Assembly (NCBI GenBank): GCA_050951585.1
Contig: JBMNJI010000001.1
Location: 1-64,000, forward strand
DNA: 64,000 nucleotides
Direction: 5' to 3'
From: UBA3937 sp050951585
GTDB lineage: Bacteria; Bacillota; Peptococcia; DRI-13; DTU073
Shown here: positions 52,869 to 60,296 of the stretch, piece by piece
How positions within the stretch are numbered: position 1 is the first letter of the stretch
How the letters are laid out: each line of letters begins with the position of its first letter
The notes under the pieces: generated by a model
The model's input: only the letters and a program-made list of their open reading frames with translations
The model's database searches: none
Told to the model about the DNA's origin: nothing
Made by a program: the position numbers and the translations under genes

Positions 52869-53159
52869 AATTTTATCAAATCAAGATTATACTAATCACG
52901 ATTTGATAAGGGCAAAGGAGGCCGGTTTTAGTTGTTCTCCGGCTTTTCGTTAATCTCTACTTTTCTTTCCCCCTCAATCCAGTCAACCTTAAAATCAAGA
53001 GCTTCAGACAAAGCAATTTTATCAAATCAAGATTATACTAATCACGATTTGATAAGGGCAAAGGAGGCCGGTTTTAGTTGTTCTCCGGCTTTTCGTTAAT
53101 CTCTACTTTCCTTTCCCCTCAATCCAGTCAACCTTAAAATTAAGAGCTTCAGACAAAGC
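52869..53159. repeat. Tandem 146/145-bp duplication of ATPase operator plus stalk-gene tail
   Basis: Units 52869-53014 and 53015-53159 are nearly identical. Each contains the TTATCAAATC / GATTTGATAA inverted repeat, AAAGGAGGCCGG (the ATPase ribosome site region) and the last ~75 bases of a stalk gene on the minus strand. They differ by a one-base length change in a T/C run near 52965/53110. The ATPase gene itself is absent. This fills the gap between stalk copies C and D. Confidence 0.85.
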
Positions 53160-53846
53160 CCGTAATGGCAGAAGGGTTCGGTTGTTCTCAATAACCGGAG
53201 CAACATCGGAGGTCTTTAATTCCTCAATTAAGCCTGTGATAACCCGAAAGTTATTTTCCCCGATACGAAAGACGATCGTTTTACCGGCACGATCCGTAGC
53301 AGTTACGGTACGCTCTTCCTCATTCCATTTTACTTCCGCCTGGACATCCGGATGTTCGAAGATGGCCCGGAGCGGCACCATTGTCCGTCCTTGAATGATA
53401 ATCGGCTTTTGATCAGGAAATTCCACTTGCTTACCATTAATGAAAACACTTACTTCAGCAGCAATTGGGACGGGTTCCACAGAATCTTCGGGGAATTGAT
53501 AATTTCCACCAATATGCTGGATTACACCGCCATATTTTGCCCATTTGGTGTTCTCTATCGGTTCTCCGTTGACGTGGGTTATGCGGCGAATGTATGTCTC
53601 GTTCATTGTCCAACACCCTTTTAACGTTTGTTCGATTACTTCATCATTTGTATAACGTGTACTTTTATATATTGGAAAAATTCCTGTTACTTTCATGCCA
53701 TTAGCATACCAAAACTCCAAGGTATAGTCTGCAATTTTATAACTTTCCACCACATCCTCATACCCGGGCAAGACAGCCCAAGTTCCTGTTGTTCCCGCTA
53801 TTGTCAAAATAAAGGCAAACAGTAAGCCTATTGCGGCTTTCTTCAT
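53103..53846 (-). CDS. Stalk-domain protein, copy D (C terminus frameshifted)
   Basis: A 247-residue copy. The signal peptide and stalk domain match copies A and B, but the middle region differs (VTGIFPIYKSTRYTNDEVIEQTLKGCW). A one-base loss in the T/C run near 53110 shifts frame just before the end, giving DWIEGKGK and stop instead of DWIEGERKVEINEKPG. No propeller gene follows. Promoter at 53883-53911. Confidence 0.7.
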   Translation of the reverse strand: MKKAAIGLLFAFILTIAGTTGTWAVLPGYEDVVESYKIADYTLEFWYANGMKVTGIFPIYKSTRYTNDEVIEQTLKGCWTMNETYIRRITHVNGEPIENTKWAKYGGVIQHIGGNYQFPEDSVEPVPIAAEVSVFINGKQVEFPDQKPIIIQGRTMVPLRAIFEHPDVQAEVKWNEEERTVTATDRAGKTIVFRIGENNFRVITGLIEELKTSDVAPVIENNRTLLPLRALSEALNFKVDWIEGKGK

Positions 53847-53930
53847 TATGGAATACCCCCTTAAACTGATACTGCTGCTACTATTTTACAGAAATATAGT
53901 ATTAATTACAACCTTTTCTAAAATTAGCCA

Positions 53931-54114
53931 TCACACATTGAGCGATATATCAGCACCTACTCAGATGAACTGAAAGCAAACGGATATGAATTGCTTAAAG
54001 GTAAAAAACTACAGGCATTTATAGCCGCGTATGATGCCACATTTGCGACCGACATTAATGTCGGTCACAAAATCCGTTCAAACTATTATAAATCCAGTAT
54101 GTGCCTGTTCCTGT
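53931..54114 (+). pseudogene. Unidentified gene remnant between stalk copies D and E
   Basis: An open stretch without a start codon reading SHIERYISTYSDELKANGYE... and LLKGKKLQAFIAAYDATF, helical and clearly protein-like. I cannot assign it. It occupies the place where ATPase sequence lies next to other stalk copies. A perfect 20-bp palindrome (54047-54066) lies near its end. Confidence 0.4.
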
Positions 54115-54270
54115 AATACCATTAGCATACAAGAATTCAACAGTATAATCAGCTATTTTATATTGCTTCACCATATCCTCATATCCGGGCAAGACAGCCC
54201 AAGTTTCTGCCGTTCCCGCTATTGTTAAAATAAAGGCAAAAAGTAATCCTATTGCGGCTTTTTTCCCCAA
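54055..54270 (-). pseudogene. Stalk-protein copy E, N-terminal fragment
   Basis: Only the signal peptide and first ~60 residues remain (PGYEDMVKQYKIADYTVEF, then unrelated sequence). Its own promoter block is gone: the sequence upstream of its start is already the promoter of the AAA_14 ATPase gene. Confidence 0.75.
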
Positions 54271-54271
54271 C

Positions 54272-54300
54272 TTGACTAATATTGGAAGTTTGCTTATAAT
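54272..54300 (+). promoter_or_regulatory. Sigma-A promoter of the AAA_14 ATPase gene
   Basis: TTGACT (54272-54277), 17-base spacer, TATAAT (54295-54300). A short inverted repeat GTTTGC / GCAAAC (54288-54293, 54326-54331) surrounds the expected start of transcription. Confidence 0.75.
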
Positions 54301-54365
54301 AAAAATAAAAATGTGATTTTTACACGCAAACTATGTATAATAATGTGATTTTGGAGGCGGGGCGT

Positions 54366-55715
54366 ATGGAAAGACTGATTATGAAAAGCCTGCTGGATTG
54401 GAAAAAGTCTAATTATCGAAAACCGCTTATTTTAAAAGGTGTTCGTCAGGTTGGTAAGACATGGCTTCTCAAGGAGTTTGCCAAACATCACTATGGCAAC
54501 ATTGCTTATTTCAACTTTGATGAGCACCCGGAATATAAGCAGTTTTTTGAAAGTACCAAGGATGTGGAGCGCATTCTGCAAAACTTAATGATGGCCAGCG
54601 GGGAAGTGATCAAGCGCGACAGTCCGGAGGATACGCTCATTGTTTTTGATGAAATCCAGGAATGCCCCAACGCGCTCAACACGCTGAAATATTTTTGTGA
54701 GAACACTCCCCATTATCATGTGGCTTGTGCTGGCTCTCTCTTAGGGATAGCCTTATCGAAGCCTGCCTCCTTCCCGGTTGGCAAAGTGGACTTCCTGGAA
54801 ATCCTGCCCATGACCTTTACCGAATTTTTATTGGCCAATGGTGACGAAAATCTTGTTGCTTACCTGGACAGCCTCGAAAAAATTGAGCCGATCCCGGAGG
54901 CGTTTTTTAATCCCTTGTCTGAAAAGCTGAAAATGTATTTTGTGACCGGTGGGATGCCAGAATCCGTTCGCTCCTGGACACAAGAGCGCAATGTTGAATT
55001 GATGCAGCAGGTCTTATTAAATATCCTCGGAGCGTATGAGCGTGATTTTGCCAAACACCCCGAGCCCAAGGACTTTCCGAAAATATCGCTGATCTGGAAG
55101 TCTATTCCTTCCCAATTGGCCAGAGAAAATAAGAAGTTTATCTATAAAGCGGTAAAAGAAGGTGCCAGGGCTAGAGAATACGAAGATGCCCTGCAATGGC
55201 TTTGCGATGCCAACCTGACTTATAAAATCTACCGCAGTACTGCGCCGGGCCTGCCTCTTTCAGCCTACGATGATTTATCTGCTTTTAAACTATACATGGC
55301 GGATGTGGGACTGTTACGCAGGCTGTCCCTCCTGGCACCTTCAGCCTTTGGCGAGGGCAACAGACTGTTTGTGGAGTTTAAAGGGGCCTTAAGTGAAAAC
55401 TATGTCCTGCAGGCGTTGCAGCACCAGTTTGAAGCCACGCCCCGTTATTGGACGATGGAAAATCCAAGGTATGAAGTGGACTTTCTTATTCAAAGGGAAA
55501 ACGATATTTTACCGGTAGAGGTTAAGGCAGAAAGTAATGTTGAAAGTCGGAGCTTAAAAAAATACAAGGAAAAATACGGGGATAAGGTAAAGTTGCGCAT
55601 TCGTTTTTCCTTAAATAACCTGCGCATTGATGAAGATGTGTTAAACATCCCGCTGTTCATGGCTGATTATGCCGACAAGCTTATCGGGATGGCGCTGGAA
55701 CAGTTACAAGTTTAA
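54366..55715 (+). CDS. AAA_14/DUF4143 ATPase
   Basis: A ~449-residue ATPase of the AAA_14 plus DUF4143 family: Walker A GVRQVGKTW near the start, Walker B LIVFDEIQECP, sensor GSLLG, then a DUF4143 C-terminal half with a PD-(D/E)xK-like E-V-D-F...V-E-V-K-A pattern (YEVDFLIQ ... LPVEVKAES). ATG 54366 follows GGAGGCGGGG. Function unknown. It is divergent from stalk fragment E, repeating the ATPase-stalk arrangement of the island with a different ATPase family. Confidence 0.82.
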   Translation: MERLIMKSLLDWKKSNYRKPLILKGVRQVGKTWLLKEFAKHHYGNIAYFNFDEHPEYKQFFESTKDVERILQNLMMASGEVIKRDSPEDTLIVFDEIQECPNALNTLKYFCENTPHYHVACAGSLLGIALSKPASFPVGKVDFLEILPMTFTEFLLANGDENLVAYLDSLEKIEPIPEAFFNPLSEKLKMYFVTGGMPESVRSWTQERNVELMQQVLLNILGAYERDFAKHPEPKDFPKISLIWKSIPSQLARENKKFIYKAVKEGARAREYEDALQWLCDANLTYKIYRSTAPGLPLSAYDDLSAFKLYMADVGLLRRLSLLAPSAFGEGNRLFVEFKGALSENYVLQALQHQFEATPRYWTMENPRYEVDFLIQRENDILPVEVKAESNVESRSLKKYKEKYGDKVKLRIRFSLNNLRIDEDVLNIPLFMADYADKLIGMALEQLQV

Positions 55716-55745
55716 AAATTTGGTGAAACTTTATGAGGTCTGCTT

Positions 55746-55773
55746 GCATTTTTTCGGAATCCTCTCATATACA
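55746..55773 (+). promoter_or_regulatory. Sigma-E-like promoter of spoIIID
   Basis: GCATTTT (55746-55752), 13-base spacer, CATATACA (55766-55773), close to the mother-cell sigma-E consensus. spoIIID is sigma-E dependent in B. subtilis. Confidence 0.5.
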
Positions 55774-55809
55774 TTTAATGAAATGAAAGGTACGTGTGGA
55801 GGGGAGAAA

Positions 55810-56067
55810 ATGCAAGAATATATTAGGAAAAGGGTTTTGGAGGTCTGCCATTATATGCTTGATACGACCGCGACGGTCAGACAAACGGCCACGGTTTTCG
55901 GGGTAAGCAAAAGCACCATCCATAAAGATATGACGGAAAGATTGCCCGTCATTAACAAACAACTGGCCCAGCAGGTCAAATATGTCCTCGAGCAGAACAA
56001 AGCGGAAAGACATATCAGAGGCGGGGAGGCTACGCGCAGAAAATATAAAGAAGCGCAAGAAAATTAG
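55810..56067 (+). CDS. spoIIID: Sporulation transcription factor SpoIIID
   Basis: An 85-residue DNA-binding regulator of mother-cell genes. The helix-turn-helix VRQTATVFGVSKSTIHKDMTERL and the basic C-terminal RRKYKEAQEN are characteristic. GGAGGGGAGA at 55798-55807 precedes ATG 55810; the open frame upstream overlaps the ATPase gene and is not coding. Confidence 0.95.
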   Translation: MQEYIRKRVLEVCHYMLDTTATVRQTATVFGVSKSTIHKDMTERLPVINKQLAQQVKYVLEQNKAERHIRGGEATRRKYKEAQEN

Positions 56068-56192
56068 CAAGATAATTAATACTTTAATATTTTTAATTGA
56101 AAACAGCCAATGAAAAAGAAGGAAATGGAGGTAAATATGTAGAATAAGGCTGTAAGAATGACAAAATGCGGGCGGGGGCAGGTGGATGTTTT

Positions 56193-57221
56193 ATGCTCTT
56201 TAGTTTTGGAGAAGATATCGGAATTGATCTAGGTACGGCGAGTATTCTTGTTTATGTCAAGAACAAGGGCATTGTTTTAAACGAATCCTCGGTTATTGCC
56301 ATCGAGAAAAACACCGGACAGTTTATTGCCGTTGGGGAAGAGGCGCGGCAAATGCTGGGCAGGACCCCCGGGAATATTGTCGCCATAAGGCCCCTGAAGG
56401 AAGGCGTTATTGCTGATTATGATGTGACGGAACGGATGCTCAAATACTTCATCGGCAAAGCGATGGGACGCGGCTTCCTTTACAGACCGCGGGTAATTGT
56501 CGGCATTCCTTCTGGTGTTACGGATGTTGAGGAAAGAGCGGTCAAACAGGCGGCCATTTCCGCCGGGGCCAGGCAGGCCTTTTTAATCGAGGAGCCTTTA
56601 GCTGCCGCACTGGGAGCGGGGTTAGAGATTAGCGAGCCCAATGGCTCCATGGTAGTGGATATTGGCGGCGGCACCACTGATATTGCCGTGTTATCCTTAG
56701 GGAGTATTGTGACCTGCAAATCGATCCGCGTTGGCGGGAATAAATTAGATGAAGCGCTGACTCGTTATATGCGCCGTTATCACAACCTGATGATTGGGGA
56801 AAGAACGGCCGAAGATATGAAAATCCAGATTGGGACTGCTTATCCTCAGGATAAGGAAGATGAATGGATGGATATTCGGGGTCGGGATCTGGTCAGTGGC
56901 TTGCCGCGGACAATCAAGGTGACGGCGGCCGAAGCCTACCAGGCCATGAAGGAATTAATTGAGTCGATCTTAGGCGCGACCAAAGAAGTATTGGAAAAAA
57001 CTCCTCCTGAGTTATCAGCGGATATTATGAACAAAGGAATTGTGCTCACCGGGGGGGGAGCGCTTCTGCATGGATTGGACAAGTACCTTTCCGACCATAC
57101 CAGGTTACCGATTTGCATCGCGGACAATCCGATCCAATGTGTGGCCATCGGCACAGCCAAAGCGCTGGAAAAGATAGATATGCTGGAGAATGCCCGCTCT
57201 TTAAAAATGGTGAGCAGGTAA
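56193..57221 (+). CDS. mbl: MreB-like cell-shape protein Mbl
   Basis: A 342-residue bacterial actin guiding lateral wall synthesis. Phosphate-1 motif GIDLGTASILVY, phosphate-2 VVDIGGGTTDIAVLSLG and adenosine motif GIVLTGGGALLHGLD are intact. ATG 56193 follows GGCAGGTGG by 8 bases; the ATG at 56166 lacks a site. Downstream of spoIIID as in B. subtilis. Confidence 0.93.
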   Translation: MLFSFGEDIGIDLGTASILVYVKNKGIVLNESSVIAIEKNTGQFIAVGEEARQMLGRTPGNIVAIRPLKEGVIADYDVTERMLKYFIGKAMGRGFLYRPRVIVGIPSGVTDVEERAVKQAAISAGARQAFLIEEPLAAALGAGLEISEPNGSMVVDIGGGTTDIAVLSLGSIVTCKSIRVGGNKLDEALTRYMRRYHNLMIGERTAEDMKIQIGTAYPQDKEDEWMDIRGRDLVSGLPRTIKVTAAEAYQAMKELIESILGATKEVLEKTPPELSADIMNKGIVLTGGGALLHGLDKYLSDHTRLPICIADNPIQCVAIGTAKALEKIDMLENARSLKMVSR

Positions 57222-57249
57222 AAATCTGCTGAGAATTAGGCATAGGCAT

Positions 57250-57277
57250 TAAACTTTTCGTAGGAAAATACCGATAT
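57250..57277 (+). promoter_or_regulatory. Sigma-D (sigma-28) type promoter for flhO-flhP
   Basis: TAAA (57250-57253), 16-base spacer, ACCGATAT (57270-57277), close to the flagellar consensus TAAA-N15-GCCGATAT. It precedes the two flagellar rod genes. Confidence 0.6.
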
Positions 57278-57341
57278 TATATGTAGTGAGTAAAAATGGA
57301 GCCAAATTGTCTGATGACGAAGGAAAGGAGGTGTGTGGCAG

Positions 57342-58082
57342 GTGATCAAGGGGCTATATACCAGTGCCCAGGGATTAGCCGCACTCAACCGCCAGCATGA
57401 AGCGACGGCGAACAATCTGGCCAATGCCAATACTTCCGGTTACAAAAGGGACAGGATGGTATCTACGTCTTTCCCGGAGATGCTTTTTTACAGATTGAAT
57501 GACCCAGCCCAGAACGGGAAGGATATCCCGGTAGGAAATATCTCCATGGGCGTAAGGACCGGGGAAGTATTTACGGACTATAGCGGTGGCGCAAAGCGGC
57601 AATCCGATAACCCGTTGGCGGTAGCCATTGAAGGAGACGGCTTTTTTGTGGTGAATACCCCGCAGGGAGAACGCTATACGAAAAACGGCGAATTTAATGT
57701 AGACGCCACCGGCCGGGTAATTACCCATGATGGCCATTTTCTGCAGGGGCAAAAAGGGGATATTGTACTGACAAACCCCGATTTTCAGGTGGATCGGCAA
57801 GGCCGGGTGTTTAGTAACGGAGCCGAGATCGATCGTTTGCGCATCGTTAGCTTTACGACACCTTTGACGAAGGAAGGGTCGTCTCTTTTCGCCGGGGAAA
57901 ATCCCGTGGAGATGGCGCAACCGGTTTTATGTCAGGGCTATGTGGAAGAGAGCAATGTTCAGCCGGTCGAAGAAATGATCAAGATGATTGAAGTCATGCG
58001 TTCGTATGAAGCCAATCAAAAAGTAATGCAGACAATTGACGGGACCTTGGACAAGGCTGTTAATGAAGTCGGCAGAGTGTAG
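57342..58082 (+). CDS. flhO: Flagellar hook-basal body rod protein FlhO
   Basis: A 246-residue FlgF/FlgG-family rod protein. N-terminal IKGLYTSAQGLAALNRQHEATANNLANANTSGYKRD and C-terminal VEESNVQPVEEMIKMIEVMRSYEANQKVMQTID are the paired rod motifs. GTG 57342 is chosen because AGGAGGT (57326-57332) lies 9 bases upstream; GTG 57333 is too close. Confidence 0.9.
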   Translation: MIKGLYTSAQGLAALNRQHEATANNLANANTSGYKRDRMVSTSFPEMLFYRLNDPAQNGKDIPVGNISMGVRTGEVFTDYSGGAKRQSDNPLAVAIEGDGFFVVNTPQGERYTKNGEFNVDATGRVITHDGHFLQGQKGDIVLTNPDFQVDRQGRVFSNGAEIDRLRIVSFTTPLTKEGSSLFAGENPVEMAQPVLCQGYVEESNVQPVEEMIKMIEVMRSYEANQKVMQTIDGTLDKAVNEVGRV

Positions 58083-58083
58083 C

Positions 58084-58245
58084 AAGCTTAGCAGTGAGAA
58101 GCAAGAAGCACATGAAGCAAGAAGTGAGAAGCGTGAGATGAGAAGCAGAATGGAATAAGAAGAGATAAGAAGCAAGAAAGAGGCTGGCCTGCCTGGCAGG
58201 AGCCTCCGAGACTTTCGACCGACAGAGAAAGTCTTAGCTTATACG
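58084..58245 (+). repeat. AGAAGCAAGA-type low-complexity repeat and hairpins between flhO and flhP
   Basis: 58084-58182 is a degenerate run of GAGAAGCAAGAA units. Two hairpins follow: AGGCT/CTGCC with GGCAG/AGCCT near 58180-58205, and AGACTTTC / GAAAGTCT near 58208-58235. No gene and no terminator T run seen. Confidence 0.5.
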
Positions 58246-58292
58246 ATGTTTCTATTGATTGATGAGGAACAAAGAAAAAGGAGGCTAAAAAA

Positions 58293-59123
58293 ATGAATCG
58301 TTCGCTTTATATTGCCAGTTCCGGCATGAAGGCGCAGCAGTTAAATCTGGATATTATCGCTAACAACCTGGCCAATGTGAATACCACGGGGTTTAAAAAG
58401 AGCTCCGCTGATTTTCAGTCGCTTTTTTATCAGATTTTACAGAGACCAGTGGCCGCCGGAGAAAACGGGATCAACAGGTTGGGGATCGAAGTAGGTACGG
58501 GTGTTAAGGTGGCGGCGACCAAGACTATATTTGCAAATGGTATTTTGGAGCAAACAGGCAACGATCTCGATTTAGCAATTGAGGGTCGTGGCTTTTTTAT
58601 GGTCGAATTGCCTAACGGGGAGGTAGGTTTCACCAGAGGGGGTTCTTTACGTGTTGACGGAGAGGGCTTTTTGATGAATCCTGACGGTTGCCGTGTCCTA
58701 TCTACTCAGGGGAATGTCTCCGCCGAGACTCCCATCAATCTCGGGGGCGAGGAATTAAAGTATCTGCAACCGGACACGGACGATATGACGATCAACATCG
58801 CCCCGAACGGGGAAATTATCACCGAAAAAGATATTGCCACACCCCCGGTTCTTGAATTAGCTTACTTTACCAATCCCGGCGGACTGCAGGCGGTCGGTTC
58901 TACTTGCTATGTTCCCACGGCTGCTTGCGGCGAGACCATAATTGGTCAGCCCGCCACCGAAAACTTTGGGATTCTCCGTCCCTCCTTCCTGGAAGAATCA
59001 AATGTGCAGATTGTTGATGAGATGGTGAAAATGATTATGGCCCAAAGAGCATATGAGATAGGTTCGAAAGCGATTCAGACCTCCGATGATATGATGGGGT
59101 TAACGAATAATCTGAAGCGGTAA
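58293..59123 (+). CDS. flhP: Flagellar hook-basal body rod protein FlhP
   Basis: A 276-residue FlgG-type rod protein: NRSLYIASSGMKAQQLNLDIIANNLANVNTTGFKKS at the start, central DLAIEGRGFFMVELPNGE, and FLEESNVQIVDEMVKMIMAQRAYEI near the end. Forms the distal rod with FlhO. AAGGAGG precedes the ATG. Confidence 0.92.
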   Translation: MNRSLYIASSGMKAQQLNLDIIANNLANVNTTGFKKSSADFQSLFYQILQRPVAAGENGINRLGIEVGTGVKVAATKTIFANGILEQTGNDLDLAIEGRGFFMVELPNGEVGFTRGGSLRVDGEGFLMNPDGCRVLSTQGNVSAETPINLGGEELKYLQPDTDDMTINIAPNGEIITEKDIATPPVLELAYFTNPGGLQAVGSTCYVPTAACGETIIGQPATENFGILRPSFLEESNVQIVDEMVKMIMAQRAYEIGSKAIQTSDDMMGLTNNLKR

Positions 59124-59163
59124 ACAATTTCCGTAAACTGCTTTCGGAGGGAGGAGATAGGCC

Positions 59164-59610
59164 ATGACGATTGATCCCCTCATGGGGTTGGGTCAGTCCC
59201 TGACAACGAAAACCACCGCCACGTATGCGTCAGAACAGAATAACTTTCAGCAGACTCTGGAAAAGATGCAAAAGCTACAAAACCAGCAAAAAAAGCAAAA
59301 CCAGCCCGTAACCCATCCGGAGCAAGCCGCCGCGGAGGAGCAAACGGCGGCCGTAGGCGGGTCAAAAACAATGACAGCGGAGGAAGACGCTGCCTTAAAG
59401 AAAGCCTGCCAGGAAATCGAGGCGATCTTTATTCAGCAAATGCTCAAGCAGATGCGGGCCACTGTGCCCAAGAGCGAGCTGATTCCGGAAAGCAGCGCCA
59501 GCAAGCTCTATCAGGATATGTTAGACAGCGAGTACAGCAAGCTAATGTCCGAGTCATCCCAAAGTTTCGGGATCGCCGATATGTTATATAAGCAACTCAA
59601 GGGACGCTAA
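59164..59610 (+). CDS. Rod-binding protein, FlgJ N-domain family
   Basis: A 148-residue protein matching the rod-binding N-terminal domain of FlgJ (ALKKACQEIEAIFIQQMLKQMRATVPKSEL ... YQDMLDSEYSKLMSESSQSFGIADMLYKQL), without the muramidase domain. Gln/Lys-rich linker near residues 35-55. It is thought to cap the growing flagellar rod. Last gene of the flagellar group. Confidence 0.88.
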   Translation: MTIDPLMGLGQSLTTKTTATYASEQNNFQQTLEKMQKLQNQQKKQNQPVTHPEQAAAEEQTAAVGGSKTMTAEEDAALKKACQEIEAIFIQQMLKQMRATVPKSELIPESSASKLYQDMLDSEYSKLMSESSQSFGIADMLYKQLKGR

Positions 59611-59659
59611 ACAAAATAGTAAAAAATTGATTGATATGGTATAATTATTATAGAGAAAT

Positions 59660-59695
59660 GCATATACTCCTTATATTGAGGTGAAGAGTATATGC
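59660..59695 (+). promoter_or_regulatory. Inverted repeat covering the start of the toxin-antitoxin operon
   Basis: Perfect 10-bp inverted repeat GCATATACTC (59660-59669) / GAGTATATGC (59686-59695). The loop contains the ribosome binding site GAGGTGA (59678-59684) and the right arm contains the ATG at 59692. It could be a DNA operator for autoregulation or an RNA hairpin limiting translation. Confidence 0.6.
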
Positions 59696-59907
59696 GTTAT
59701 AGGAGAAAGAAGGGTATTAATATGGGTGTGCCGTTAACAGATGATATCATGCTTAAGGATTTCATAAAACAAAACAAAGAGCAGATTTATGCTTTAGCAA
59801 AAAAGAATACTAAACTAAACTCAAATAATCAACCCACAATTTCGAAGGATGATCCCTGGTTCAACGAAGATGAATGGGACCAACATTTTAGCAAGGAAAA
59901 AAGATAG
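59692..59907 (+). CDS. Putative antitoxin of a PemK/MazF system
   Basis: A 71-residue, highly charged protein directly before the toxin gene (2-base gap). ATG 59692 has GAGGTGA 7 bases upstream; ATG 59722 is a weaker alternative. No DNA-binding domain recognised, but the basic N terminus (MRYRRKKG) and the acidic, Trp-containing C terminus (DDPWFNEDEWDQHF) fit an antitoxin whose tail blocks a MazF groove. Assigned by context. Confidence 0.6.
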   Translation: MRYRRKKGINMGVPLTDDIMLKDFIKQNKEQIYALAKKNTKLNSNNQPTISKDDPWFNEDEWDQHFSKEKR

Positions 59908-59909
59908 TA

Positions 59910-60242
59910 ATGAATGTAGGCGAAGTGTGGATAGTTGATTTCCCATATGAAGATGATCCCACAAAATCGAAAATCAGGCCCTGTATTATAATTGATATTG
60001 AAGATGAGTTGCTTGTTTTGTCAATAAAGGTAACAACACATGAATCACGAGACGAATACGATGTTCCAATTTTTAAATGGCGAGAAGCTAATTTGTTAAA
60101 CCCGTCGTATGCGAGAGTATCTAAGGTATTATTATTTAACAAAGAAAGTTTTATTAAAAAATGTGGTACTTTGAGTGAGATGGATTTTGAGAATATTAAA
60201 CGCGCATTTGTTAGGTATTACAGTAGTAGCAGAAAATATTAA
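59910..60242 (+). CDS. PemK/MazF-family ribonuclease toxin
   Basis: A 110-residue toxin of the PemK/MazF fold, which cleaves RNA at specific sequences. It opens MNVGEVWIVDFPYEDD with the RPCIII segment, followed by KVTTHESRDEYDVP and a C-terminal ARVSKVLLFNKE strand-helix pattern typical of the family. Two bases downstream of the putative antitoxin and followed by a terminator, so the pair is a compact operon. Confidence 0.82.
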   Translation: MNVGEVWIVDFPYEDDPTKSKIRPCIIIDIEDELLVLSIKVTTHESRDEYDVPIFKWREANLLNPSYARVSKVLLFNKESFIKKCGTLSEMDFENIKRAFVRYYSSSRKY

Positions 60243-60249
60243 AAAAATT

Positions 60250-60271
60250 GCCGGTAGCTTTTGCTACCGGC
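60250..60271 (+). terminator. Terminator after the toxin gene
   Basis: GCCGGTAGC (60250-60258), TTTT loop, GCTACCGGC (60263-60271), 9-bp perfect stem followed by a T-rich stretch; it may also serve the convergent gene. Confidence 0.8.
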
Positions 60272-60296
60272 CTTCATTATTTATTGAAGGATACAG

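Noticed and set aside
45446..53846. Repeated blocks considered as a CRISPR array or satellite
   Set aside because: The repeats are whole protein-coding genes and promoter regions of hundreds of bases, not short regular units with spacers.
58180..58245. Hairpins before flhP considered as a cyclic-di-GMP riboswitch
   Set aside because: The conserved GEMM core and tetraloop-receptor pattern are not present.
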